Assembly: GCA_018697195.1 (NCBI GenBank)
Contig: JAGMWU010000075.1
Location: 1 to 64,000, forward strand
Direction: 5' to 3'
DNA from: Certhia americana
Taxonomy: Eukaryota; Chordata; Aves; Passeriformes; Certhiidae
Length of the DNA: 64,000 nucleotides
The notes under the pieces are model-generated. The model did not search any database. It saw only the letters and a program-made list of their open reading frames with translations, and was not told where the DNA came from. Shown here one piece after another: positions 25,501 to 38,984 of the stretch. Position numbers and translations under genes: made by a program. Position 1 is the stretch's first letter. The number at the start of each line of letters is the position of its first letter.

Positions 25501-28500
25501 GATACCATTCAGAGCCTCTAAAGGGAATTTCACAAACAAAACTACTCTACAGTGCTGGAGAAAAGATGTGTGTTCTAAAGCAAGATATAAACATAGCTGT
25601 TTTGTTGCCAGAAGGTATTTTAGTTTCTGTATGACAGTGTTTGGATGAGAACAAAGGGGCTAATTTTACAAGCACTTCCACTCATGAAAAGTTTAATGCA
25701 TGTGTATCACTTTCACAGTCCTTGATAATAAAGTTACTTATGTGCACAAACATTTCTAAATCAGAGCCTGTATCTGCTAAAAGTTATTGCAGAAATGTAT
25801 TGACAGATTGACCTATCTGATGAGGTTACCTAAAAAGGCACAGTACACTATCAATAGAAGACCAATAAATAACACTTTTAACAGTATTTCCTGCATGCAG
25901 AGACTGAGGAGCTGTTGTATCAAGAACAAAAGGCACCCAAACACTTTTTCTCCCCATGCATCTAAATACAGGTAGCCAGGAATCCAACATCTGAGAGTAG
26001 AATCTCACGTTTGAAGCCCCCACAAGAGCTGATGATGTTCCTCCCTTATGAGATGTTATAATTGATTCAGAGCAAGACATGCAAATTTACAGGGGAGAGC
26101 AAGGTACTGTATTCTTTTTGGTAATACTGTCTTTCATTACAGTTAACTTGGAAATTCACATTCCCACATACAATTGTGCAATATTTTCAGTTTCCTACAG
26201 AAGGTGATGCTACAAAGACATGGAGGAATTAAGTACTGAAAGGCAGCTAATGAATTAATGACATTGCAAATTCCATGGACTTCAAATCGTCTTGCCAAAC
26301 TGGCGAGGAAAAGGTTCTGAAAACGTTACAATCATGAGGAGCTGAGAAAGAAGGGAATATCTGCTTGACAAAGGCTGCCCTGGGAAAGTCCTGAAGTGAC
26401 TGACAATGTCACACCACCACAAAACCTTGTCTTCGTACAAACCACTGTCGACCTCTCTGTGAGAGCAGAGGCTCTTTCTACAAGTGGAAGCCAGTGCTAA
26501 TAAACTAAGTGCTAATAATAAAACTTCAGAACCAGCAAAGCAAGGAGAGAGCTAGGGCAGAGCTTGAAGCCCTACTGAGGGGCTTAAGACCACCCAATCT
26601 GTCCAAGATGTGTAGTTTGCCCTGTATTTTCTGGATACCTCCATCCTGCAATATATATCTTCCCCTTTTAGGATCATCTCTCCACCTTAATTGAGAAGAT
26701 GCTTTAGAGAACAAGAATTATCTTATGGAAGTAACTTTTTCCTCTTCTCAAAAGATGTATCTGGAGACTAGAGACAATGGTTAGTCATCTTGGTGAGACT
26801 GAGAGATGTAGCCAGCTCTTGTCTCTGGTGGGAAAACCTTTGGGAGAGGCAAAATGCATTAGGAAATTCATTAATACCTTGTGATTATCAGTTGGAAGGG
26901 ACATGAAGAACAATGAAATGTTGAAGTCTAAGTTATGCAGGAGGTTGAAACATTTGTCTAAAGATCTGACCCTCTGGGTTCTTTTCAAAGTCTTTGACAT
27001 CTTCACTGTGTCATTGCCAGGAGTGTCCATATTCCCACAATTCCTTCATCAGAATTGTGAATCAGTTATTCTTCACAGGTTTATAAAGTAGGTCTTGCAT
27101 GCAGTTGCAAGAGGCATTGTGTTCATTCCCTTCCTTCACTGGAGTAAAATCAGGGTCACAGAAGCAGAATTTATCCTCCTTGAATTGTTTCTGCATTGTG
27201 CACTTGAAAGCTGAGAGGACCCCAGCTATTAATGACACATTGCTAGGCAAAAACAAGAACAGACTGCATTGCAATTCCTTTGGAAATTCAGCATGGGAAA
27301 GGAGAGCTCATCCTTTCAACCATGAAAAAAATCTCAGCTGAATTTTGGCAGTCCCCTCTTAACTGGATTTCTTAAAACCATTATTCCTTAAGTGCAACTA
27401 CCTTCCAAATTTAAACCAACTTAGAAGAAATTTAAGATACTGCTAGGCTTTAAAGAAGCATCAAGATTTTTCTGAACATCTTTATCTTCTTGCTTTATTT
27501 CTTCTACATCCACCAAAATGATTCACACATACTGACTTCTCAGAAATACTCTTAGTATCAGTCAGGACAAGCACCAGATCCTTCCGAGCCTGAAGACCCT
27601 AGAGAGATGGAAACACACTATCCTGGCTTTCTTTGTGGGAAAAGGATTACACCAAAAACTGTAGAAGCTGCAGTAGCAATATAGCAGGAGCCAGGATGCT
27701 GTTCTAAGATATTGCCATAATGTAAAAGCAGGTACTGATTTTAGAGTCCAATCAAAAGACTCACTTCAGCCTGTCCCTAAAACTTACTTCTGCAAAACTG
27801 GCATTTATAACAGAACATCTTGAGACTTTTCTGCAGTCTTTGTCCAACCATTATTAAAGGCAACTTTCCTTCTCTGTGTTCTGTCAAGGCATTCAGGATT
27901 TGACTCATGGAACATTTCTGTCATTCTACATTCACTTACATCAGCTGTAGCCCAGTTATGGAACTCAGATTTCCTCAATACAGAAGGTTTGAGAGCCTTA
28001 GGACTAAATTTTTGAAGATCTTTATGTTTGGATCCCAAACAACTTTAGAGATCTGACTTGTCCTCCAAAGCATCAATTTCTTTGATTTCAGGAGGTGTTA
28101 GGTGCCAATATAGGCTTTTCTCTTGAGTTAGGAGCTCTTCTTGTGGTCTCAAGTCCATTGTCTGCAATTAAATGGTTTCCTTCCCATTGTCAGCTCTGAG
28201 CATTTTTCTAATTATAACCTCCCTTGTTCTCTCATTGTGTTATAAGAATTTTCCTATTTTGTCTTTCATCCTGTCCTTTCATCTCTCTATTTCCACTGAT
28301 TTTTCCCAGCTATCTCATTTTAGCTTCTTGTCTGAATCACAGAATCAGACACCCCGAGCAGACTCTGAATCTCAGGATGGAAAAAATTCTATTCCATGTA
28401 TTAACAGCTCTTACTGACTTCAGTGGAGAATGCCTGATTCCATCTGCTGAAAAGATTTGGCCCTTTAAATCCAAGATGCTACTCGAATTATAAAAAATTA

Positions 28501-28524
28501 TTTTTTTGTTTTTCTCTGCCGTTT
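22530..28524. other. Intergenic region, no gene recognised
   Basis: It is GC-rich for the first 0.9 kb, then AT-rich. A small perfect inverted repeat lies at 24521. The block around 24960-25170 has low-repeat, AT-rich sequence of the kind often seen in conserved non-coding elements, but this is unproven. No supported exon or RNA gene. Confidence 0.5.
24521..24540. repeat. Perfect 8-bp inverted repeat
   Basis: GAGGTTAC and GTAACCTC flank a 4-base loop. No terminator or binding role can be assigned. Confidence 0.7.
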
Positions 28525-29073
28525 GGCTGTTTTTCTTCTTCCGAGAATGTATACAGTTTTGTTTTCACCAGCCAGAGATCTTGAAAGAAAGGCTGCGAAA
28601 AAGGAAAAGGAAACTTTTCTTCTTGTGTTTTCTTCACAGTTTATTATTTCTCATCATTACATTCTGTTCCTGACCTGCAAAGCTATTCAGTGCATGTCAG
28701 TTCAAGGCACAAACCTCCAAAGCTCCATTACCAAAATGCAAAATGCCTAATGCCTAATACAAAATGCCTAATGCCTAACTACCTAGTACTAAAAGCTTAA
28801 TGCCAATTGCTTAATACCCCTACCCTCAGGGTGGCGTGGATATTTATACTACAATCCACGTAATCAGTATTTATAATTCTACTCCAATAACTATTATCTA
28901 TGTTAGAAGGTTAAACTCTACTCTAAACCAACTATAATGTGCCACCTCACAGCAGAACATGGAGGCAGGGAAGCAGAAGGAAGAAACCCAAAAGCCATGT
29001 GCTTCCTCCATCTTGTCTTCACCTGTCTGCCATCCTAAAAACCCCATATACCTAAAATTCTCACTCTGTGATA
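28525..29073 (-). mobile_element. Solo LTR, family B copy 2
   Basis: Read on the minus strand, it begins tatcacagagtgagaatttt. It then follows the family B order: ggggtttttaggatggcag, a gtgaagacaagatggagg block, ggtttagagtagag, an aataaac polyadenylation signal and a ctcgga end. It differs from the other copies by an inserted imperfect array of aatgccta units (28738-28800 on the plus strand). Confidence 0.7.
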
Positions 29074-32000
29074 AAACTACACACTATTCTACTGTCTAAT
29101 ACACACTCTTGAAAACTCTGCTTCATTTCAGAGCCTCTTTTTCCATGAAGAAAGGTTAAAAACACTGTTTGTCAGAGATTCTAAAATCTCTCAAACATGC
29201 AAAGAGATATTCCTCGTAATTCCAGACTCCAACATGCTACCAGCATTTTTATGCATTATACAAACTTCCAGCGGTTACATGCCAGTGTAAGCCATCAGCT
29301 GGGCTTTTGCTTTCATTTCAAACCTTGAAAAATCCCTCCCTGTGTTGTCATACCCACAGGACTTCTGAAAAATGCAGACATGCCAATACAAGGAAAAAAA
29401 TCTGTTCATATCAAATATTTTGGCACATTTTCAAGCCTAGCAGCGCTGTCCCCATTCTGGTTTTTTGCATAACAGCTGCATCAGTAAGCATAACATAGAA
29501 TTTCAGGTAAAAGGGATAGAAAATGTATTCCACCTAAGTCAATAGCTAATGTGAAGGATTGACTGAAGTCCTTGTACTCATCCCCCCCATACCCAAACAC
29601 TAGGTACACACACTTTATTTGGGGGCAAAGAAGTAAAGTCATCTCCATTCCCTACTCAATTTACTTTAATTCTAAATACAAAACTTAGTTTGTGTGCTGC
29701 TGCTCACATATCACCTACTCCACAGTGTCTGATAAAGTGAATGAGCTGCTTTTTGGAAGCATGATGAACTACAAGGAATTTTTGTGTTTATTTTCCCTGG
29801 GAAGAGTTAAATCCAAAGAGTTTTCTTATGAGTCAATTTTTTGGTTTTGAAAGAACATGCTGAATCTCTCTAAACACACTTTTCAATCCAAGTAAATGAC
29901 ATACAAAGTGTAGTCCTGTGAAAACCCAAATTCTAGTATGGTCCCCATATGATAGAGCAGTCTGTATGGAAAAGGAGCTAAACTCCACATAGTCTTGGAT
30001 ATTTGGAAAAGCTACTCAAGAAAATGGTTCTTTCTGGAGAAGGTTCCTACTGTTTCTGCACAGTCAGTGCAGAAAGAACTCCAGCACCTTACTCCAAGCA
30101 GGAGCTGTGCCTGGATAGAAGCAAGCACTGAGTGTGTAACCCTGCCCTGATTCACATCTGTGATGTCACTACAGGGCAGCCACCACCCGTGAGATCACTA
30201 ATTCTGAAGTAAGGAGTAAAATTCAAATGGGATAGAATAATGCTGAACATTTCTGAAAGTCCCTCCAAAAACCTTGATGCTCAAGGAATATTGCTAAATT
30301 TGATCAGCAAATTCTGGATGATTCTTTTCTTACATTGGAAAGGGTGCTACCTTTTTTTTTTTTCCCCCCAACAATCAGATCAATTTGAGACGTACTAAGT
30401 TACATACATGAAAACGAAGAGTAGACAAATTCTCCTTCCTTCCTTCCTGCCTGCCTTCCTTCCTTCCTGCCTGCCTTCCTGCCTGCCTGCCTTTTGTGCC
30501 TTCCTTCTGTGCCTTAAAGCATAAAAACAGGGTATGTAGGTAATGCAGCATAACATTGTGTCAAAGGTACAGAAAAGAAACCCACATCCTTCAAGTGAAT
30601 CACTCACTTGGACTTGCAATGCTGCAAGCCTTCCGGGATATGTGCACTCATACTTGAGGCTCACTGAGTCCTTGAACCTCGGCTGCTCATCTCCTTTGAG
30701 AAGAGAATCCTGTCTCATCTGAACATCACTTATTCCCAGCCATTTCATGCTAATGAAGAATTTAACAGGATATTGAAGTTCATAACTAGTTTTCTCCTTA
30801 TCTGACTCCTTCCTCAGAAATGAGCAGTCCATCCCTTCCAGCATCACTTTACAGAGCATGCCTTACTCCTTTTCAGGCAGGAGGTAATGACCCAGCTGTT
30901 TCTATGGAATGCTTTCTGAACAGTTTCATCTCCCTATGGCACCCGGGAAAACATGGGCAGATTGATAGACAAACCTGGTTGAAAGTCACAGTAATAGAAA
31001 AGATGTCTCATGCTACACCTAAGGTTTCCCAAGCTGCCAAGGAGATTTTGAAGCCTCTTTCAAACAAGAGTTATGAATTTGAATCTCTTCAGCAGTTTGT
31101 AAACCACTTTATTTAAGCTTTTTAGTAGGGAAAGGTAGGAAAGAATAAGCAGCTGTCAGTCCAAGCCTGATTCACAATTCAACCACACTGTCATAGAAGA
31201 GGTACCTGCACCACTAATGTTTTCACCAAATAAATCATCTGTCATGGAGGAAATCTGTGTTTGTCCTACTGCTCTAAAAACCAGGCCTGGCTCTGGCAGA
31301 GGCCACAAACTTTCTGTTCTCTGTCACATCTCCTTATGGTCAAGTGAAGAAGTGACACCTGTCACCTTGGCTTCATTACAATTGACTCAGCTGCCTGATG
31401 CCACATTTTGCTCTCACACAAAGTTCATGCACATCTGTTCCCAAGGTTTTGTTCTCCCATGTGAGATTTAACCCAAACCCATTTTTGCTCCAAAGGAAAA
31501 TATTAAATTAATTTCTGTGGCAGAAAGCAACAGGGCTTTGTAGTGCAATGAACAGACAGTGACCCAGCAGGAAGTAGGAGGAACATTACAATGAAGCCTT
31601 CACCTCTCTTTGGCTCTATGCAAAAGTTCCCAGCAGTACTGAGACATGTTTTCAGAGGACAGTTATATTTCTGCTGAATGGATGAAAAGAATGAAGCAGC
31701 CCATTTCACTGTATTCAGCAGGCTCCTGCACACAGAAGTCCTGCTGAACAAAGCCCTAGGGCAGAAAATATATTGAAATCCCATAGTGGAGTCCCAGTAA
31801 TGGCTTTTTGAAACTATATCAATCTGTATCATTTGCAGAGCACAGCTATTTAATATAGTTTTAATTACAGGAACCTCCTAGATATTTTTTGTCCTCTTTC
31901 TTCATCCCTATCTTCTTTTTCAATGTTCTTGTTGCTGCTGTTGTCCTTCACTTCCTGCCTTGCTGTCTTGCAAGACTGATCCAGTTCCCAGAATCCTTTC

Positions 32001-32369
32001 ATCACTCTGCTTTGAAGAAGAGAATTGAATTTCTTTTGTGCATTGAGGTGAATTTGTACATACCACTCATTCAACAAATTTTGCTTCAAGGATCACTCTG
32101 AGAATATATTCAGATCAATACCGTTCCTGTTAATATCACTGGAAAGCAACATTGCAGAACACCACAGAGTGAGGCTGTGGGAATATCATCTTCAAAACAG
32201 GGGATCTGAGGAAGTCAAATGTGAAGTTTTGAGCAACAGGATATTGTTCATGCAGTCCATGCACTCATCCTCTGGAGCAGGGTATACTAATTATCTCCTG
32301 CTATTGCAGCAGCATACAAATAGGCTCCCCAGTATGACAACTATGCTAGGAACTGTACAAGCTGAGGTT
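29074..32369. other. Intergenic region, no gene recognised
   Basis: Mixed-composition sequence with one pyrimidine microsatellite. Frames of about 100 codons (30820-31116 plus, 31503-31832 minus) match nothing I know and lie within chance length. Confidence 0.5.
30433..30494. repeat. (CCTT)n/(CCTG)n microsatellite
   Basis: Alternating blocks of cctt and cctg form a pyrimidine-rich tetranucleotide array. Confidence 0.93.
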
Positions 32370-32497
32370 AAAAAAAAGAAAAGAAAAGAAAAGAAAAGAA
32401 AAGAAAAGAAAAGAAAAGAAAAGAAAAGAAAAGAAAAGAAAAGAAAAGAAAAGAAAAGAAAAGAAAAGAAAAGAAAAGAAAAGAAAAGAAAAGAAAA
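32370..32497. repeat. (AAAAG)n microsatellite, left part
   Basis: Nearly perfect aaaag units run directly into the assembly gap. The lysine/arginine-like open frame here is an artefact. Confidence 0.97.
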
Positions 32498-32800
32498 NNN
32501 NNNNNNNNNNNNNNNNNNNNNNNNNNNNNNNNNNNNNNNNNNNNNNNNNNNNNNNNNNNNNNNNNNNNNNNNNNNNNNNNNNNNNNNNNNNNNNNNNNNN
32601 NNNNNNNNNNNNNNNNNNNNNNNNNNNNNNNNNNNNNNNNNNNNNNNNNNNNNNNNNNNNNNNNNNNNNNNNNNNNNNNNNNNNNNNNNNNNNNNNNNNN
32701 NNNNNNNNNNNNNNNNNNNNNNNNNNNNNNNNNNNNNNNNNNNNNNNNNNNNNNNNNNNNNNNNNNNNNNNNNNNNNNNNNNNNNNNNNNNNNNNNNNNN
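32498..32800. other. Assembly gap (303 N)
   Basis: A run of 303 unknown bases lies inside the AAAAG array. Confidence 0.99.
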
Positions 32801-32880
32801 AAAAAAGGACAAGCAAAAGGAATAAGAAAAAACGAAAAGAAAAGAACAAAGCACACACGAAAGCAAACAGCAAGATTGGG

Positions 32881-32910
32881 GCCCCCCCCCCCCCCCCAAG
32901 AAAAGAAAAG

Positions 32911-32941
<31 letters not shown>

Positions 32942-32960
32942 GAAAAGAAAAGAAAAGAAA
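32881..32960. repeat. C16 run followed by (AAAAG)n, right part
   Basis: A run of 16 C is followed by about a dozen aaaag units, so the array resumes on the other side of the gap after 80 bp of degenerate A-rich sequence. Confidence 0.93.
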
Positions 32961-34814
32961 TACTTATGATAGAAAGTCTCCATGTACAATGCAATTATTG
33001 GTTGTGTCTTACTTAATATGTAGTCATAGAGAACAGCACCAAAGAATATTAAAAAGTACATTCTGAGTTCCTCAGGTTTTTTTCCTCTTCTTTAAACAAA
33101 CATAGTGAGGTTCCTTAAATATGCACTAAGCATAAGTGCACCGAAAGGTGTGTAAAGACAAAACAAAACAGGCCATCAGAAAAAAATAGCTGAAACCCTC
33201 GCATGAGTGAGGCTTTGTCTCCTGTCCATCAACGTTCTAGTAAGGCATTGAAGTGTTTTCACTTCACTCATGAACTTTCTCCTGGAAGATGGCACAACAA
33301 AAGGTTCCTGAGTGCTTTTCAAAAGTTGCCAGGGCTGTCAAAATAAAGGAGGGAGATGGACACTGGGTATACAAATACCATGCTCGTGCTCCTTCCCCAG
33401 GTGACACAGAAACTCCCCAGGTGCAGTGGTGTCCCACAGGAGATTTTGTGCCCCAGCCATGGCCACACTGCCTCAGTCAGAACAAGCAGACTTAGTTACA
33501 CACAGCCTGAAAATGGATGAGAATCTCCAAGCTACAGCTCATGCAAGTTAGCCCAAAAGCCTGCTGATGTCCTGATACTTCCTGTTTTCCACACTACATT
33601 CCCAGCCTAAATGTTTTCCCTGTCTTTTTCTGGGTTAAACATCAGCCTCCCTGTCCTTGCCCCAGTTAAATTCTAGGTGAATTGTGTAAGGACACTAAGC
33701 AATTCATCCTACTATGTTCTGTGATGCCCGTTTTACTCCCTTTATGTCTCTACAGAAACCTTTTTTTACACATTGGCCCGTTCTTGCAAGACTAGCATTC
33801 GACTTGCTTTTCCAACACCCTTTGCTTGGGACTTAAATCCCCTCTAGTCCTTTCATCTATGGGGAAAAACTTGCAAATATAGCCCAGGCATAGGAAAACC
33901 AGAATCCAAGGACAAACAAAAGGAAGCCCAGATTTGCTTTGAGAACAACTCACGATTTTTTTTTTTTATTCAGTCTCATGACTAGCCAGGAACAGGCTGA
34001 CTCATGGCATTTGAGTGCCCTGCCTCAGCAATCCTGAGTTTGCTGTAGGAATGTCTGTGTCCTCTGGTCCTCATGCCTCTTCAGCTCACCCTTGGGTGAT
34101 TTGCATTGCTGGGGACATACATGATTACAAAAGTTAAAGGCAAAAAATAATTAAAAATAACTTGGACCTATATAGCATGACTTGGAAAGGTGTCTCCTGT
34201 ACTGCCTGGCTTTCTGCTCCTAAAGGTTTACTTTCCATTCCTGGTTGCAAATATATACTGTAAAAACATATCACAAAACCAAATGTGATCTTATTAAAAG
34301 GGCTGGTCCAGCAACTCTCTGTCCTCACTTTCCCTCAGTGATGCGTCTCTTCAGAATCACTTTTTTAGCAACCAAGTTAAACAAGCTAACAATTTTTACT
34401 GATATCCAAGTTTTCCCATCCTTGATTCTACAGGGCTGGAAATGAACCCATGGGTTTTTTCCTTCTATTTCTTAATTCTTGTGACTCTGTTATGATGCTG
34501 GTGATATGATGCTTTGGGTTAATCTTTTTTTTTTTACTTTTTTATGTTAGGCTCTGAAACATGACTGACTTTGCTGAAAGCATTCCACATTCCTTTGCTC
34601 AAATGCTATGGGAAATTAAAAAATATTTTTTATTTAAAAAATATTTGCCATTAACAATATTTTTGTATTTACCCGATGAAACCAGCTACTGGTTCAAATG
34701 TTACACCTAAAACACTAATAGTACTCCAGCAGTAATCATCAGCAGAATAGCAACCAGAGACCTCATTTCAGGTTTGGGCATCTCCTTGACAGAACAAAAT
34801 AGCATCAGGTTTCT
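32961..34814. other. Intergenic region, nothing recognised
   Basis: Apart from poly-T runs and one small AT inverted repeat, I see no gene, RNA or repeat family. Confidence 0.5.
34621..34646. repeat. AT-rich inverted repeat
   Basis: The arms AAATATTTTTT and AAAAAATATTT are perfect inverse complements around a 4-bp spacer. Confidence 0.7.
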
Positions 34815-35127
34815 GCAGCCAACAAGAAAGATGGAGAGACACTACGTACAAGGGCCTGGAGTGACAGGACAATGGAAAATGGCTTAATACTGAGAGAGAG
34901 TAGATTTAGTTTCCATATTCCCTGTGAGGCAGTGAGGCCCTGGCACACATCGCCCAGAGAAACTGTGGCTGCCCCATCCCTGGAAGCATCCATGGCCAGG
35001 TTGGATGGGGCTTGGAGCAACCTGGTCTACTAGAAGGTGTCTCTGCCCATGGCAGGGGATGGGATGAGAAGACCTTTAAGGTCCCTTTGAACCCAAACCA
35101 TTCCAGGTTTCTGTGATGTTTCTATAT
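34815..35127 (+). mobile_element. CR1 LINE 3' portion, plus orientation
   Basis: The conserved segments ctggagtgacaggacaa, gaaactgtggctgccccatc, tggatggggcttggagcaac and ttgaacccaaaccattcc appear in CR1 3' order. They end near tttctgtgatgtttctat. It is the opposite strand of the element at 3.5 kb and is shortened internally. Confidence 0.9.
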
Positions 35128-35582
35128 AATGATAAAAGATATTAATAAAATGCTTGCAGAACTGCAGAGAAACTCAATGAGGACAGGGTAAGAAGAGTGA
35201 TGTTTTCACTAGCCACATGTCTCAAGGAAAAAAATTATATTTGAGCCCAGCCTTCAACACTAGAAATATCATATTCTCACTGAGCTTGGGAGGAAGTCAG
35301 TGAGTACAAATACAGAATGGTTGTCTTGACAGGGTGCAGATACATAGAACTGCAGAAAAATCATATGTGGCAAAGGTGTTGCAGGAGGCCACAAAAGAAA
35401 CTGTTTAAACCAAGTTCACTAATCATTGCAATATAGAAGCTTGTAGTGGAGAAGCTCAACTTCTACTTTGGGAAATCAAATTATTATAAATTTGAATCCA
35501 TTCAGATCAACGGATGGTTTAGAAAATGTGTCCTCCTTCCTGCTTATACATAATCTGAAGGAAACTAATTATCTGCCTATTT

Positions 35583-35760
35583 ATAGAATCATAGAATGGT
35601 TTGGGTTGGAAGGAACCTATCAAGGCCATCTAGTCCAATACCCTTGCTGTGCACAGGAAGATCTTCAACATCCAGCAAATGTTGAAAAATATCCTTTATC
35701 TGGCTCTAATCCATAGCTCCTATCCCAAAGCTGAAGAAGCCCTTGAGCCTGTCCAAGAGC
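35583..35760 (-). mobile_element. CR1 LINE 3' end, minus orientation
   Basis: It starts atagaatcatagaatggt, then ttgggttggaaggaacct, the reverse complement of the CR1 tail. Diverged sequence follows that differs from the 3.5-kb copy, so it is probably another subfamily. The inner boundary is uncertain. Confidence 0.8.
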
Positions 35761-38700
35761 AAGGGTGTATTTAATGCCAACATCCAGATGGGTTTAAAAA
35801 TGGAGTATAAGGGGCCACCATGCCAGCAAACATCCTGAGAGAGCTTTGTTTAGATGACCAGACTGTGGCTGACATGACAGCTCTGTCACAGAAATCTGAG
35901 CAGACCTAAGGCACACAGACAAAACACACCAGAGCTTGGAATTCAAAAAGAAACCAGGAAGACCAGAAATTTCTTCAATGAAACAGGTGAAAAGGTGAGG
36001 ATTGATACAAACCTGCTATCATCCCTCCACCGCTCAATGGAAGGTACCAGGAGGTGTTTGGAAAAGGAAGGAGGTAGCAAAATGTTGTTGGGAGTAAATG
36101 GGCACTTGTTCTTAGGAACAAAATTAATCTGGGAAGAAAATGTGACTCCAAGAGGCCTATCTGAGTCTTAGTGCCTCCTTACCACCTCTTTCGACTGGGG
36201 CTTGAAGTCACAAATCTGGCTGAAAACTCTCTTATACAATGTGTAATATAAATATAACAATCATCTATGCTCTACTTAGTTGATGCAAAACTATCACCTT
36301 GATATAATTTTAAATTTCAGTGAAAACAACACTGTTTGTTAACAGATTTTAGCAATTGTGAGAAATGCTGAAGCCCAGACTTCAGAGATGAAAGTGATGG
36401 TATAATGGTGTAGAAGAGCTTGGACTGTTACCTTTGTTACAATTCAGACAGGAACAGAAAACAATTAATGTAAAACTTACAGACTTAAAACTACTCTCTC
36501 CAGAATGGTTATGCTACCAACAGCACAGGTGATTTTTGTTTTAATATAATCATGTAAAGATCTTTAAAATAAAATAATCATGACAAAGTATCCTAGGACA
36601 CCAAGGACAAATGTTGTGATGAAGTCTGCAGTGGAACAATAATAATTCGCTCTGCCAAATCAGCCAGAGAAGTTAATCCAATTTAAAATGAAATTCAATC
36701 CTATCTATTGACATTATATTTGTCTCTTATCACACAGACATTGTACATATTGACATGATATCACACACACAATTGTTACACAGTGGATACATGGTATTTA
36801 TAAAGCTATTTATATCTCCACACATACAGAAATACCTAGACACTCACAGATATGCCCAAACCCACATGTTTGAGTGCAAGGTCTGCTCCTCAGCTTGCTT
36901 TTGTCATTCAGATGTGGTTTCCAAACACATGCACACAGGGCAGCACGCAGTGTGTGAGTGGACCCACCTCTCTGAGGAGCAGAGCTTGGCACACAGCCCC
37001 CAGAGTTCATTATAATCATCACTTCCAAGCTCTTCTTGAAGAGAAACTGTTGTCAGGATTCTTTAGAAACCTGAGACTGTTACTTCTTAATTTAAACAGG
37101 CATTGCTTTGCAGAAATCAAAAGAATAACTAAGAGAACAGTGTTTATAGGGAGACCACTTGCACCCAGCAATTCTAATTTTAAAAGTCCTGATAAGTTTT
37201 CAGGTTCCACTGTTAGCATTAATCACTTTCATACCAATGATATCAATTAAAGAAACTTCTTTATCCCTAGCAGGAAAACATAGGGACTAAAAATAAATCT
37301 GTTACAAAATATGCATTTTGTTTATACATATTTACATAGACCTCAGATCTGCATCTATGCAGTACCAGAAGGATAAAGCCATCTGATGCAGAAGATCAGC
37401 AAAGCAATCTGTAGGCTCTACTGGGGCCAGAAACGAAATATTCATATGGTGGCAAACAACATTATGCAAGACATGCGTGTGCTTAGTTTGTGATGGAGAA
37501 ACAGTTGTGTAAGTTGTATATCCAGAGAGACTGGCAGCCATCGGTCCTGCACACAAAAGAAAAAATCTCACCTCTTGTGTATTTACTAAGATTTCAAAGC
37601 TCAGGGCTACATCCTTCCTACTTCAGGATTTCACTGATTTCTTGCAGCCTTGCGCTTCTTGTCTTCTCAAAGCACATGATGTGTCAGCAAAGTGAATATG
37701 GCTTTTTTCACCTCACGGAGGAGGAATGTAATGGGGGAGGAAAAAGGGCAGAAAAATCTTTCTCCCCTGCTTCTCCAGTGCAGCCTGCTGGGAGATGCAG
37801 TCAGGCTGCCACTGCCATGGAATAAAGGAGCTGCAGGAAAAGGGGCCACAGCAGGAAGACCCTCTCTGGGTAACCTGTGAAGGGCAACTGGCCAAGGGCA
37901 ACTTCCAAGGGCATCATGGCAAGGGCTGGGGGGGGTGGGGAGGGGAAAGGCTCCTACAAGAGAGCTCGTTCCCACAAATCCCCTTGGCTTCACTGTTCTT
38001 GGGCATTGGCCACCCTGGTGGAAAAGCCTTGTCCACCCCTGCTGTGGGAGGAACTGGGACAGGGAGCAGACATGTCACCCCTCTCTGTGCATTAGGGCTC
38101 AGGCAATGGCAATTGTGACTCCTTGGGTTGCCAGGCTGGAAAACTTGTGCCCTGCTTTGTGTTTGCATATGAGGTTGTGGAACCAGAGCAGGGAAAATCA
38201 TTCCTTGGACTTTGCATTGTTCAACAGCACGTGTCACCAGGCCAGCACAACATTCTTCTCAACGTCTAACACAGTCATTTTGATATTTCTAAATGAAAAG
38301 TTAAAGGATATTTTTTCTCTAGTAGTGTCGGCATTTTTAATCTACACCCTGATGTACAATTACCCCCTACACTTCTACTGCCACTCCTCAGCTCTTTATT
38401 TCTGTGTTTATATTCTAACTAGGGGGGAAAAAAGGTGAAATGATTTCTTCCTTTCAACCTCCCAGGCAAGCAACTGTGGGAATAGAAAATGAAAATTCTT
38501 GGAAGTCCTATGGGGGTGGGGTTTTTTCTTTTGTTGTTTTGTTTTGTTTTGTTTTGGGTTTTTTTCGGTCTTTTTTTTTAAGTAATTCAGGTGCTCAGCC
38601 TTGTACTTCTAAAAGGAGAGGGGCAGTGGCTCTTGACCACTCAAAGGTTTTTGCTAATGTTGGTCAGTTTTCCTGGTGTTTCTTTCCAAGCTATTGCAGC

Positions 38701-38984
38701 ACAAGGCAATAGCCTGGGTCTCCTTCTTTTGCTCTCTCCTTTGCCTGGGTAATTACTCTAACTTCCAACTCCCCCCTCCCCGTTAACCTTGGATCCATAG
38801 CTCCAAGGATGATGAGCCTCCTTCCCTCCAGTCAATCAGCTGTTACTTCTCATTTCATGGCTCACTGATGAAACTCGAGCTCTTTTTCTATTTGCATGTC
38901 CAACACGTTTCCTTCCCCACATGCTTTTGACTTCCCTCAAAACCTCCTCCTTTATCACATTAAAGCCGCTAGGTTTGCCTACTT
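35761..38984. other. Intergenic region, nothing recognised
   Basis: AT-rich at first, becoming GC-richer from 37.7 kb with many overlapping short frames on both strands. None is recognisable. Confidence 0.5.

Noticed and set aside
30820..31116. 98-codon plus-strand frame as a possible gene
   Set aside because: No recognised domain, no splice or promoter context, and chance length for this composition.
32169..33061. Long plus- and minus-strand frames over the AAAAG array
   Set aside because: They consist of microsatellite and gap characters; the absence of stops is an artefact.
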